Under the pieces are notes generated by a model. The model was not told the origin of the DNA. It saw nothing but the letters and a program-made list of their open reading frames with translations, and made no database searches. Positions 18,330-26,974 of a stretch of DNA of 64,000 nt are shown piece by piece (the first letter of the stretch is position 1; every line of letters begins with the position of its first letter). The translations under genes and the position numbers were made by a program. This stretch comes from Thermodesulfobacteriota bacterium (GTDB lineage Bacteria > Desulfobacterota > Syntrophorhabdia > Syntrophorhabdales > JANXAF01): contig JANXAF010000005.1 of assembly GCA_025062045.1 (NCBI GenBank), positions 81,155 to 145,154 of the forward strand. Direction: 5' to 3'.

Positions 18330-19314
18330 CTTCTTTGAAAGTTGTGTAAGGGATCTTTTCGTCAAAGTTCTTGCCCGGCAAGTAGTCGAATATACCTTGT
18401 AGGCGCCCGGAGATTCCTTTGAAATACTTAGTTAAGGGTATGCTCTGAGGACAGGCCTCTTCGCAACTTCCGCATCCGACACATGTTTGGGAGACGTGGT
18501 ACATCCTTATGAAGTGGTAGATCTCCACATTTTTTGGTAGCTCCGTATTCCCACATCTTAAAATCGTATTTATGAGTTCATCGCCTTTTGGGAGGTATTC
18601 TAAAGTATTGAAGAGACAATCAACACAGAAGCACACAGGGCACATATTTTTGCAATTCAAGCACATGATGCATCTTTCAAAATCTTTTCTAAATTCGGAA
18701 AGGCTCGTTTTAAATGTTGTCTCATCTTTTTTTTCCTTCACCTCCAACTCAAACGGTATCTCCGTTTCTTCTGAGGGGATAAGATCGAATAGGACCCTTC
18801 CCCTCTCAGTGTATGGGATGAACCACAGATTCCATTCTTTGTCGTACCTTAATCCAAAGTCACCGAAGATACCTTCTTTATGGCCGCACACTTGGCATGC
18901 GTATCTTACAAGACCAGAGCTTTCTAAAAAGACTTTTAATTCCCTGGGGTCGTAAGGAAATGAAAAATCCTCTTTTTTCGAGGAGACAGTTCCGAAACAG
19001 TCAAAAGAGCCACAAATCACCGATCTACTTTCAATTTGCGAAAGTTTCGTCAGTTCCACGTAAGCTCTCGTCTCACAGGGTCTGAGAATCGCAACTATCT
19101 TAATACTTTCAGAGAAGACGCGCCTAAGGTATATGGAGGAGTTGACATAAAAGATAGGATTCAAAAAGCGTATATCTTTGGGCAGCTCTTTAAACATCTT
19201 CGTTTTATAATTCTTATTCTCCACGTCAAAGGCAAAGAGGATGCCCCTTGTCTCTTTTAGGTATACATCCAGTGTCTTTATGAGGTCACCGTTTTCTATT
19301 CTTTTACCCTTCAT
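18304..19314 (-). CDS. FrhB/FdhB-like iron-sulfur oxidoreductase subunit
   Basis: A 336-residue protein with a central region like the F420-hydrogenase/formate-dehydrogenase beta family (AILRPCETRAYVELTKL, then CGSFDCFG and YACQVCGHKEG). Two C-terminal cluster motifs follow: CIMCLNCKNMCPVCFCVDC and CVGCGSCEEACPQSIPL. FrhB-type proteins hold FAD and pass electrons between a soluble carrier (F420, NAD(P)H or ferredoxin) and Fe-S chains; which carrier is used here is unknown. Start chosen at the ATG behind AAGGA; the frame is open to 19383 but overlaps mvhD. Position between mvhD and hdrC suggests an electron-exit or -entry arm of the Hdr complex. Confidence 0.6.
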   Translation of the reverse strand: MKGKRIENGDLIKTLDVYLKETRGILFAFDVENKNYKTKMFKELPKDIRFLNPIFYVNSSIYLRRVFSESIKIVAILRPCETRAYVELTKLSQIESRSVICGSFDCFGTVSSKKEDFSFPYDPRELKVFLESSGLVRYACQVCGHKEGIFGDFGLRYDKEWNLWFIPYTERGRVLFDLIPSEETEIPFELEVKEKKDETTFKTSLSEFRKDFERCIMCLNCKNMCPVCFCVDCLFNTLEYLPKGDELINTILRCGNTELPKNVEIYHFIRMYHVSQTCVGCGSCEEACPQSIPLTKYFKGISGRLQGIFDYLPGKNFDEKIPYTTFKEDELPYAED

Positions 19315-19699
19315 CTTTTTCCTTTTTGATTTGGCTATACATTTCCTGGACTTTTTCCACGAACCTCCTAGCCTCGGATGCACTTATCCAGAAAAGTTTT
19401 AACCTACCTTTCATCGAAAACGCATCCAACATCTCCTTTAAAGCATAGATTCTTCTTCTCGTGTAATAGTTACCTTTTATGAAATGGCAGTCACCGGGAT
19501 GGCATCCCGCAACAAAAACAGCATCAGCTCCTTCAAAGAGGGTTTTTATTATTAGGGCGGGATCCACCCTGCTCGAACACGGAACCTGTACGATCACCAC
19601 TCCTTCAGGATATTTAAGCCTAAGACTACCGGCCATCTCTGATGCCTTATATGCGCAGTAAGAACAGGCAAATCCTACTATATTTATGCCACTTTCCAT
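19304..19699 (-). CDS. mvhD: MvhD-type iron-sulfur protein (Hdr-associated)
   Basis: A 131-residue MvhD/FlxD-family protein, which in Mvh-Hdr and Flx-Hdr complexes carries a [2Fe-2S] cluster and feeds HdrA. The pattern GFACSYCAYKASEMAG, VPCSSRVDPALI and AGCHPGDCHFIKGNYYTRRR is diagnostic. All cluster positions are cysteine, none a TGA-coded selenocysteine. GGGAGG before the ATG at 19699 decides the start over the ATG at 19711. No hydrogenase (mvhA/G) gene is near, so electrons must come from another partner such as Etf or the FrhB-like subunit. Confidence 0.88.
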   Translation of the reverse strand: MESGINIVGFACSYCAYKASEMAGSLRLKYPEGVVIVQVPCSSRVDPALIIKTLFEGADAVFVAGCHPGDCHFIKGNYYTRRRIYALKEMLDAFSMKGRLKLFWISASEARRFVEKVQEMYSQIKKEKDEG

Positions 19700-21375
19700 A
19701 ATTCCTCCCATCCCTTTTCGACTAATCCACTTATCTCGTCAGCTAACTCACGGTCGCTATAACCTTCAAGGGTGATTGCGGATGAGGGGCACTGAGAAGC
19801 GCAAAGTCCGCATCCCATGCACTGGGCTTCTTCCACTCTAACTCGCTTAGTACTTTCATAGACTATGGCTTTTGCAACACATACCTCTTCGCACATGCGG
19901 CAGCCGCTGCACCTTTTTTCGTTTACTTTCGCGATGTAAGGCTCAATAGATACAAAACCTTGATTTATAAGAGAAAAAACTTTAAGTGCCGCTGCCCTTC
20001 CGTGGTTTATTGACTCTTCTACGTCTTTTGGTCCGGAAGAACATCCGGAAATATATATTCCCTTAAGCGGCGTCTCAAACGGTCTAAGCTTTGCATGGGC
20101 TTCTAAGAAAAAACCGTCCTTATCTAGGGGGATCTTCAAAAGCTGTGAGATCCTTTTTGCATCTTCTCGGGGCCCAATTCCAACTGAAAGGATGACTAAA
20201 TCGAATAGCCTTTCGAAAATTTCTCCAGAAAGGGTATCCTCACCCCTTATAAGAACCCCACTTTTCGTGGAGATTATCTCTGACACGTTTGAGCGCGTAA
20301 AAATAACACCCTTTCTTTGTACCTCTTCGTAAAATTCCTCTCCACCTTTTGGATGAGCTCTTACGTCCATATAGAAGCATTCTATTCTAGCATCTGGGTA
20401 TTTCTCTTTGAGTTCATAAGCCGCCTTCAATGCGTTCATACAGCATATCCTAGAACAGTAAACCCTTCCAACTCTCTCATCCCTTGAACCGACACAGTGT
20501 AGAATCGCAATTTTTAGACTGCCATCTGCCTCGATTTTTCCTTCCTCCTTTTCAAGATCTACTGTTGTAAGAATCCTTTCATCATGCCCGTAGGGAATTC
20601 CGAGCTTATCTTTGGGATCGAATGGAACGAAACCGCATGCGACTATAATTCCACCTACGCTTACGCTCCTTTTTTGACCGTGCTTTATGAGAGTCACCGT
20701 ATAATTCCCAAGATATCCTTCGATTCCTTCAATCTCTGTTTCAGTGAAAATCTCAAAGTTATCCTTCTCAATCTCAAGCAAAATCTCTCCGATTATTTCT
20801 TTTCCGCTTTTTTTCGTTGGCCAAACCTGCCTTATGATTTTTAAGTTTCCGCCGAGTTCCTTTTCCTTTTCCACAAGGTAGACCTTGATTCCCATCTTTG
20901 TGAGAAAAGAGGCGGCACTTAGACCGGAAACTCCACCTCCTATGATAAGGCACGATTTTAGCGTCTCCGATCTCATCTCCTCCCTAGGAACGCTGTGCCA
21001 GACCGAGTAAAGACCGGCAATAATCAATCTCTTTGCTTTATCTGTGTTGCCTTTTATGTCTTCGCCAACCCAAGAGCAGTGTTCTCTGATACTTATCCTT
21101 TTTAACATATATGGGTTAAGTCCAGAGCTTCTAAGCACATCCTTAAATAGTTCCGAGTGGAAAGAGGGTGCACATGCTGCAACAATTACGCGGTCGATAC
21201 CATTTTTCAGAATGGCCTCTTTCATCAAATCTTGACCCACTTCCGAGCAGAGGAAGGTGTAATCGATGGAGACTCCTACGTGTGGCAAACTTTTAAAGTA
21301 ATCCCTTAGCTTTTCCACATCCACACTTCCTTTTATGTTGTGACCGCAGTGACAGATGAAGATACCTACTTTCAC
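19684..21375 (-). CDS. hdrA: HdrA (FAD-binding, with N-terminal domain and C-terminal ferredoxin domain)
   Basis: HdrA is the flavin-bifurcating core of Hdr complexes. The 563 residues start at a GTG that overlaps the previous stop (GTGA) and follows AAAGGGG. The N-terminal domain reads VGIFICHCGHNIKGSVD, with IREHCSWVGED further on. The FAD motif is GGGVSGLSAASFL, and the thioredoxin-reductase-like half has HCVGSRDERVGRVYCSRICC. Two C-terminal [4Fe-4S] motifs follow, CSGCRMCEEVC and CMGCGLCASQC. The inserted ferredoxin domain found in canonical HdrA after GG(N/K) is missing here, but is present in the upstream neighbour. The two together would make one complete HdrA set. Confidence 0.88.
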   Translation of the reverse strand: MKVGIFICHCGHNIKGSVDVEKLRDYFKSLPHVGVSIDYTFLCSEVGQDLMKEAILKNGIDRVIVAACAPSFHSELFKDVLRSSGLNPYMLKRISIREHCSWVGEDIKGNTDKAKRLIIAGLYSVWHSVPREEMRSETLKSCLIIGGGVSGLSAASFLTKMGIKVYLVEKEKELGGNLKIIRQVWPTKKSGKEIIGEILLEIEKDNFEIFTETEIEGIEGYLGNYTVTLIKHGQKRSVSVGGIIVACGFVPFDPKDKLGIPYGHDERILTTVDLEKEEGKIEADGSLKIAILHCVGSRDERVGRVYCSRICCMNALKAAYELKEKYPDARIECFYMDVRAHPKGGEEFYEEVQRKGVIFTRSNVSEIISTKSGVLIRGEDTLSGEIFERLFDLVILSVGIGPREDAKRISQLLKIPLDKDGFFLEAHAKLRPFETPLKGIYISGCSSGPKDVEESINHGRAAALKVFSLINQGFVSIEPYIAKVNEKRCSGCRMCEEVCVAKAIVYESTKRVRVEEAQCMGCGLCASQCPSSAITLEGYSDRELADEISGLVEKGWEELWKVA

Positions 21376-22664
21376 CTTTTCCCCTTTATATACTCTATGA
21401 CCGATGCCGATGCTTCCGTTGCGTGGGCAACCACATCTGGTATGTCTTTTGGCCCACTCGCAAATCCACACACAAATACACCGCTAATATTCGTCTTACT
21501 CGATCTTTGAGGATCGACTTTTACGAACCCATACTCATCGAGCTGGACGCCGATCATCCTTTTCAGGTCAAAAATACCCTCCTTTGGCTTAACTCCTAAA
21601 GCAAGCACAGCGACATCCACTTCTATCTCGCTTACTTGTCCGCTTAACATATCCTCAACCTTCACTAAAAGGGTCTCTCCCTTATTCACAATCTCCCCAG
21701 GAATACCCTTTATGTACAAGACCCCTGCTTCCTGAACAGTTTTGAAAAACTCCTCGTAACCTTTGCCGTACGCTCTCACATCGATGTAAGAGATCCATAT
21801 TTTGGCATCCTTTATCCTCTCTTTAACAATGAAGGCATGTTTTGCCGTGTACATGCAACAGACGCGCGAACAGTATCTTACACCCCTTTGAGAATCTCTC
21901 GAGCCCACACATTGTACAAAGTAGAATCTTTTTGGCACTTTACCGCCAATTACAATCTCTCCATTCGTTGGACCCGTTGCGGAAAGTATCCTTTCGAATT
22001 CGAGGGATGTCAAAACGGAAGGTATTCTTCCGTAGCCAAACTCTTTTATCTGTGAAGCGTCTATGAGGTCAAAACCAGTAGCTATAACGATTGCCCGGCA
22101 TCGAATTTCAGTTATTCTTTTCAATTCTGTGAAATCTATAGCCTTCCTTTGACATACTTCTTCGCATCTTCTTTTGCACTTACCTTTGGTGAGGTAAAGA
22201 CAAGAACTACTATCAATTAGGTATTTCTGGGGAACAGCCTGCGGAAAAGGTAAGTATATCGCTCCTCTCTTACTCATGAAAAGGTTGAATTCGTCAGGAA
22301 CCCTTCCTTTCATCGCACAGACATCAGCACAGGCTCCACAGGCTGTACATTTTCTTTCATCGACATACCGAGGTAAAGAGAGAACCTTTACTAGAAAGTC
22401 AGAATCTCTGTCCCTTTGTACTTCGACAAGTTTCGATAGGGTAAGAAGAGAGATCCTTGAATTAGAAGATACCTCTGCCATCTTTGGCGTTAGTATGCAC
22501 GAGGAACAGTCAAGAGTTGGAAATGTTTTATCGAGCATAATCATCTTGCCGCCTATGGAAGGACCCTCTTCGACGATAGTCACGGTAATTCCCAGAGATG
22601 CTATCTCGAGTGCGCAACTGATTCCGGCTATTCCTCCACCGACTATGACGACATCACTGTCCAA
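21372..22664 (-). CDS. HdrA/QmoA-like FAD protein with inserted ferredoxin domain
   Basis: A 430-residue flavoprotein with GGGIAGISCALEIA at the N-terminus and the HdrA/QmoA block MLDKTFPTLDCSSCILTPKM. An inserted ferredoxin domain follows (CTACGACADVC, then a Cys-rich CLYLTKGKCKRRCEEVC), and later CVGSRDSQRGVRYCSRVCC and CGFASGPKDIPD. It lacks both the HdrA N-terminal domain and the C-terminal clusters, so it is complementary to the next gene. QmoA of sulfate reducers is the closest alternative, but no qmoB/C or apr genes are present. It starts at TTG two bases after etfA. Confidence 0.8.
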   Translation of the reverse strand: MDSDVVIVGGGIAGISCALEIASLGITVTIVEEGPSIGGKMIMLDKTFPTLDCSSCILTPKMAEVSSNSRISLLTLSKLVEVQRDRDSDFLVKVLSLPRYVDERKCTACGACADVCAMKGRVPDEFNLFMSKRGAIYLPFPQAVPQKYLIDSSSCLYLTKGKCKRRCEEVCQRKAIDFTELKRITEIRCRAIVIATGFDLIDASQIKEFGYGRIPSVLTSLEFERILSATGPTNGEIVIGGKVPKRFYFVQCVGSRDSQRGVRYCSRVCCMYTAKHAFIVKERIKDAKIWISYIDVRAYGKGYEEFFKTVQEAGVLYIKGIPGEIVNKGETLLVKVEDMLSGQVSEIEVDVAVLALGVKPKEGIFDLKRMIGVQLDEYGFVKVDPQRSSKTNISGVFVCGFASGPKDIPDVVAHATEASASVIEYIKGKR

Positions 22665-22666
22665 GT

Positions 22667-23608
22667 TTACGACCCTTTTAGAATTTCAAGTAAACGGTCC
22701 CTTATTCTGTGCATGTCCCCAACTATTGCGTAGTGGGCATATTGAAATATGGGGGCATCCGGATCCTTGTTCACCGCGATTATACATTCCGAATCCTTCA
22801 TACCCTGTATGTGCTGGAAAGCACCAGAGATCCCCATGGCCAAATAGACTTTGGGCTTCACTGTCTTTCCAGATGTCCCGACCTGTCTTTCCTTTGGAAG
22901 CCAAAGCTTATCTATGACGGGTCTTGATGCGGAAAGGGTGGCTCGAAGACGTAAAGCCAGTTCTTCATATAGAGGAATCTCTTCCTTTTTACCCACTCCC
23001 CGTCCAATAGATATCAAAAAATCAGCTTTCGTAATATCCACTTCCTCTTTTTCTTCTTCCAGGTAGCCCAAAAATATCCTTTTGTCGGTATCGGCAAAAC
23101 CATCTATTATCTCTTGGGAAGTCTCTTCGTATCTACTCTTTATATGGTCTTTGAAACTCCCACTTCTTAGAGTCAGAACGTAAAACTTCTCCTCTTTTAA
23201 TTTTACGTGGGCGAATACTTTGTCTGAATAGTAACTTTTGAAGAACACTTTTGAGTCTTTGTCGTAGTCTGCCACATCTGTGACAATAGGGACCTTAAAG
23301 TAGCCTGCCACATAAGGGGCTATCTCCATACCAGAAGCCGATGCGGAAAGTACAATGGCAAAAGGTTCTTTGAATCTCTCTATAACCTTTTCCAATATGT
23401 GGACCATGATTAATGGGTTGAGAAACCGATCCTCATCCACATCTGCAATTAAGACTTTTTTGAAAAGGGAAGATTCGATCTCATATTCACCTTTTGGTAA
23501 AAGAAGGTAAGGATCTATTCCGGCCAGATTACAAAAACCGACTAAATCTAAGTTCCTCTCCTGAAACACGTTTCTTCTTACATCGGCGATTAAAAGACCG
23601 TAACTCAT
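22667..23608 (-). CDS. etfA: Electron transfer flavoprotein alpha subunit
   Basis: EtfA binds FAD and passes electrons from acyl-CoA dehydrogenases. The 313 residues have the family's C-terminal FAD domain: ISIGRGVGKKEE, SASRPVIDKLWLPKERQVG with TSGKTVKPKVYLAMGISGA after it, and IAVNKDPDAPIFQYAHYAIVGD. A normal acidic N-terminal domain precedes it. It overlaps etfB by four bases. Whether it is a bifurcating (two-FAD) type cannot be settled by eye, but the Hdr neighbours favour a role beyond simple quinone reduction. Confidence 0.92.
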   Translation of the reverse strand: MSYGLLIADVRRNVFQERNLDLVGFCNLAGIDPYLLLPKGEYEIESSLFKKVLIADVDEDRFLNPLIMVHILEKVIERFKEPFAIVLSASASGMEIAPYVAGYFKVPIVTDVADYDKDSKVFFKSYYSDKVFAHVKLKEEKFYVLTLRSGSFKDHIKSRYEETSQEIIDGFADTDKRIFLGYLEEEKEEVDITKADFLISIGRGVGKKEEIPLYEELALRLRATLSASRPVIDKLWLPKERQVGTSGKTVKPKVYLAMGISGAFQHIQGMKDSECIIAVNKDPDAPIFQYAHYAIVGDMHRIRDRLLEILKGS

Positions 23609-24384
23609 TGGTATACCCCCTTTTCGCGAAGAATGTTCAATATTTCACGACAGGCAGTATCTATGTCGGATGACAAAAGGGTTGCTCCTTCTTTCCTCGG
23701 TGGGTAGCTCCATTTTATAACCTCAATAGTCGCGGAAAGCCCATCCATGTACTGGTGTGCATCGTAAACCTTCCTCTGTATCTGGGATGCCTTCCTGATA
23801 CCCATTATGGAAACGTAACGTGGTTCATTTATACCCGTTTGAATCGAAAGGACACAAGGAACATCCACTTTTACCCTCTCCATTAAGCCGCCTTCCAGCT
23901 CTCTCCTTACAACTGCGTAACTTCCGCTCCACTCTTCGATTCCACAGACTAGTGAAACGTAGGGGAGACTGAGTAGCGCTGCCAGATATCCACCGAAAAC
24001 ACCGTATTGATCGTCTTCGGCCTGAACTCCTGTGAGTATTACGTCGAATTTTATCTTTTCTTTTGTGAGAAAGTTGTAAGCCAAAGATGCTCTAATCACC
24101 GGATCCAAAAGAGTCTCAGGTTTTTCAAGAAGTAATCCATCTTTGGCCCCCATTGCCAAAGACCTTCTTAGTACTTCATCAGCCTCTTTGTCTCCTATAG
24201 TTATGGCTGTTACCTGGCCTCCCAGTTTTTCAACTGTTCTACACGCTTCTTCCAACGCGTAATTATCCCAGTCATTGATCTTGTACGGCAGTTTGGAAAG
24301 GTCTACCCGCTCCCCGTCTCCAACTATTCTTAGTTCCTCTTCTTGGGCTGCCTGGACCCTCTTTACGAAAACTAAGATGTTCAT
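23605..24384 (-). CDS. etfB: Electron transfer flavoprotein beta subunit
   Basis: The 259-residue partner of EtfA. It begins NILVFVKRVQ and has the INDWDNYALEEA segment, the nucleotide loop region (TGVQAEDDQYGVFGGYLA) and the ETF recognition-loop region near YVSIMGIRKA. In bifurcating Etfs the beta-subunit site holds a second FAD; in simple Etfs it holds AMP. ATGA overlaps on both sides tie it to the HdrD-like gene and etfA. Confidence 0.92.
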   Translation of the reverse strand: MNILVFVKRVQAAQEEELRIVGDGERVDLSKLPYKINDWDNYALEEACRTVEKLGGQVTAITIGDKEADEVLRRSLAMGAKDGLLLEKPETLLDPVIRASLAYNFLTKEKIKFDVILTGVQAEDDQYGVFGGYLAALLSLPYVSLVCGIEEWSGSYAVVRRELEGGLMERVKVDVPCVLSIQTGINEPRYVSIMGIRKASQIQRKVYDAHQYMDGLSATIEVIKWSYPPRKEGATLLSSDIDTACREILNILREKGVYQ

Positions 24385-25478
24385 TCCAAAACCTCCATTA
24401 TGATCTCTGATATTTCCTTTACTTCTATGCCTTGTTCCACTGCCTCTTCCTCAAGAGTCATAAGGCAGAAAGGACAGGCAACCGCTATGATTTGAGCTCC
24501 CAGTTCCTTTGCTTCGGCAACTCTTATCTTTGCATTCCTTACGTATGTGATATCGACTTCGTAGAACATCCTTCCTCCTCCTCCCTCACAGCAGAGGGAA
24601 TTTTCCCTAGATCTTGTAAATTCCAAAAGTTCGAGACCATCAATCGATCTCAAAATGTTTCGTGGTTCTTCAAAAATTCCATTCTGTTTACCTAGAAAAC
24701 ACGGATCGTGGTAAATAACTCTTTTTCTGTAGCTTCCTTTAAGCGTAAGAAGCCCTTGGACTATGGCAGACCACAATAGTTCGCTATAGTGGAATACCCT
24801 AAAACCTCTCCCATTGTACTCGTTCTTTATGGTGTTCATGCAATGGGGGGAAACTGCTATAACTTCCTTTATTCCGTACTTTTCGAAGTTAGAAACGTTT
24901 TCATCCCTTAGCTCTTCAAAGAGGCCCATCTCTCCTAGTCTTTTTATCTCATTTCCACAGCACGCCTCTTCTTCTTTGAGCACTCCGAATTTTATGCCGC
25001 AGGAATTTAGAAGCTTAGCAACATTTGTAGGAATCACCATACATCTTGGATCGTAGGCATTAACGCAACAAGAAAAGAGGATTCTCGAATCCGGGATCTT
25101 GTGCCCGTGACTTATCTCAAGGCCAGATTTTTCAACCCATTCACCCCTTTTTGAGCGAGCCCGTCCGAAGGGATTCTTCTGTAAAAAAGTATTTTCAAGG
25201 GCCCTTTGAATGGAAGGAGATACTTCGCCAGACTCTACGAGTATGCTTCTAAGATGGAGCACTACTTCTTGTGGCTTCACATCCCTCGGACACCTGATGG
25301 TACATGAGCCACACGTCGTACAATACCACAGATCCGAGCCTGTGGAGGCTATTCCAAACTGATTTTTTCTCACAATCATTCTGACATTAAGGGGGGTCCT
25401 TCCCGATTCTGGACACCCTCCTGTGCATTTCCCACACTGGATACAAGCGTATATCCTTTGGTTCTCTAAAGCATCCAT
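24381..25478 (-). CDS. HdrD-like iron-sulfur oxidoreductase (ferredoxin + two CCG domains), first gene of the Etf-Hdr operon
   Basis: A soluble 365-residue fusion of HdrC-like and HdrB-like parts. N-terminal cluster motifs are CIQCGKCTGGC (from C12) and CTTCGSCTIRC; two CCG domains follow (SCCVNAYDPRC...EEACCGNE...SPHCM and HDPCFLGKQ...SLCCEGGGGRMF...CPFC). No membrane helices are present, unlike the EtfAB:quinone oxidoreductases that share CCG domains with a membrane part. As the gene before etfBA it may link Etf to the Hdr chain. The ATG lies about 28 nt behind the predicted sigma54 start site. Confidence 0.82.
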   Translation of the reverse strand: MDALENQRIYACIQCGKCTGGCPESGRTPLNVRMIVRKNQFGIASTGSDLWYCTTCGSCTIRCPRDVKPQEVVLHLRSILVESGEVSPSIQRALENTFLQKNPFGRARSKRGEWVEKSGLEISHGHKIPDSRILFSCCVNAYDPRCMVIPTNVAKLLNSCGIKFGVLKEEEACCGNEIKRLGEMGLFEELRDENVSNFEKYGIKEVIAVSPHCMNTIKNEYNGRGFRVFHYSELLWSAIVQGLLTLKGSYRKRVIYHDPCFLGKQNGIFEEPRNILRSIDGLELLEFTRSRENSLCCEGGGGRMFYEVDITYVRNAKIRVAEAKELGAQIIAVACPFCLMTLEEEAVEQGIEVKEISEIIMEVLE

Positions 25479-25516
25479 AGCGCGAAAAAGAAAGTTAAAA
25501 TTTTCACATAATTTTT

Positions 25517-25532
25517 AGCATATTCCGTGCCA
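25517..25532 (-). promoter_or_regulatory. Sigma54 (-24/-12) promoter of the Etf-Hdr operon
   Basis: The minus strand reads TGGCACGGAATATGCT, against the consensus TGGCACG-N4-TTGCW. The invariant GG and GC are exactly 10 bases apart. The -12 GC is at 25518-25519, so transcription should begin near 25506, 28 nt before the HdrD-like ATG. An NtrC-type activator gene ends 95 bp upstream. Confidence 0.87.
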
Positions 25533-25581
25533 TAATTGACACAAGAAAAAAGGCCCTTTATTCACCATCCATCTCTTTGAC

Positions 25582-25598
25582 TGTTTCCTTTGGAGACA
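25582..25598. promoter_or_regulatory. Candidate activator-binding palindrome upstream of the Etf-Hdr operon
   Basis: TGTTTC-CTTTG-GAGACA, an inverted repeat with one mismatch between arms. Its centre is about 72 bp from the -12 GC. The same arms occur upstream of dctP at the same distance, so it is likely the enhancer site of the adjacent sigma54 activator. A weaker half-match lies near 25601-25617. Confidence 0.6.
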
Positions 25599-25626
25599 AA
25601 AGCGACCAAAGTGAGCAAGAGTTGGC

Positions 25627-26970
25627 CTATGAAGGTTTGAGAAGGTTATAAAGTTTTTTTCGACTTATACCAAGGATCTTCGATGCTCTACTTTTGTTAC
25701 CCTTTGTCAGTTCAAGAACCCTTTGGATATGCATTTTTTCTATCTCTTTTAGGTTCAGCTTATTATTATTTCCAAGCTCCGGGACGAAGATTTTCGATTG
25801 TCTAGAACTTAAAAGATTTATTGGCAGATCCTTTAGATCGATTTCTTCCCTCTCTCCCGCTACTAAAACGGCCCTCTCTAGTACGTTGAAGAGTTCCCTT
25901 ACGTTGCCAGGCCAGTCGTAATTTATTAGGGCTTTTAGAGCATCATTGGAGATTGACTTCACCTCACTTTTTTTTACGCGGAATTTCAAGAAGTAGTCAA
26001 CGAGTAAAGGGATATCCTCTTTCCTTTGCCTAAGTGGCGGGATTTCAATAACAAAGGTACTTAGTCTAAAAAAAAGATCTTGTCTAAATCTGCCAGCTTC
26101 AATTTCTCTTTCTATGTTCTTATTCGTAGCAGATATAAAGCGGACATCCACTGTTATCTCCCTTAAGTCTCCGAGTCTTCTGAAACTGCCTGTCTCTAAA
26201 ACCCTAAGAAGTTTTGCCTGGATGGCATGGCTCATATCGGCTATCTCGTCTACGAAGAAAGTTCCAGAATCAGCTATCTGGATGAGCCCAAGCTTGTCTG
26301 AATTAGCTCCTGTAAATGCCCCTTTTTTGTACCCGAAAAGCTCACTTTCTAAGATGTTCTCCTGGAGACAACTCGCATTTACGACAACGAACGGATTTTC
26401 CGCCCGACGGGATTTCTCATGTATGGCTCTTGCCACAAGCTCCTTTCCGGTTCCGGTCTCTCCAAGTATTAAGACTGGTGCATCAGATTTAGAAACAAGC
26501 GAAATTGTCTCCTTAATCCTTTTCATCCCCTCGCTTTCCCCAACGAGGGTATCGCGAAATTTGAGTCTTGAGAGATGTTCTTCCAAAATCAAATTCTTTT
26601 CTGTCAATCTCTTCTTTTCATGGGCCTTTATTATGACATTTAGAAGTTCTGAGAGTTTGCATGGCTTTGTAAGATAATCGTATGCTCCAAGTTTCATGGA
26701 TTTTACCGCCGTTTCAACCGATCCAAATCCAGTAAGGATTATGGCCTCCGATGTGGGCTGCAGAGATTTAAAGGTTTTTAAAAGTTCAATTCCGTCGATA
26801 TCTGGCAACTTTATATCCAAAAGGGCAACATCCAGGCTCTCATTCTTCATGATGGATATGGCATCTTTTCCAGTCGTCGCGGTAAAGACCTGCATCCCTT
26901 CTTTTGATAACTTTTTTTTGTAAACGTCAACCAAAGACTTTTCGTCGTCAGCTATAAGAACCTTTATCAT
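25627..26970 (-). CDS. NtrC/AtoC-family sigma54-dependent response regulator
   Basis: A 447-residue activator with three domains. The receiver (1-120) has D8/D9, phospho-acceptor D52 in LLDIKLPDIDG and K102. The AAA+ domain has Walker A GETGTGKE (170-177), the sigma54-contact loop GAFTGA (217-222) and VDEIADM. The C-terminal Fis-type helix-turn-helix is NKSRASKILGISRKKLY. All parts needed for sigma54 activation are intact. It follows the histidine kinase by four bases. It lies directly upstream of a sigma54 promoter with a palindrome between, so it very likely controls the Etf-Hdr operon, and dctPQM with it. Confidence 0.93.
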   Translation of the reverse strand: MIKVLIADDEKSLVDVYKKKLSKEGMQVFTATTGKDAISIMKNESLDVALLDIKLPDIDGIELLKTFKSLQPTSEAIILTGFGSVETAVKSMKLGAYDYLTKPCKLSELLNVIIKAHEKKRLTEKNLILEEHLSRLKFRDTLVGESEGMKRIKETISLVSKSDAPVLILGETGTGKELVARAIHEKSRRAENPFVVVNASCLQENILESELFGYKKGAFTGANSDKLGLIQIADSGTFFVDEIADMSHAIQAKLLRVLETGSFRRLGDLREITVDVRFISATNKNIEREIEAGRFRQDLFFRLSTFVIEIPPLRQRKEDIPLLVDYFLKFRVKKSEVKSISNDALKALINYDWPGNVRELFNVLERAVLVAGEREEIDLKDLPINLLSSRQSKIFVPELGNNNKLNLKEIEKMHIQRVLELTKGNKSRASKILGISRKKLYNLLKPS

Positions 26971-26974
26971 TTAT

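Noticed and set aside
25505..25626. Rho-independent terminator between the response regulator and the Etf-Hdr operon
   Set aside because: No stable hairpin with a T-run was found; read-through from the kinase-regulator genes remains possible.
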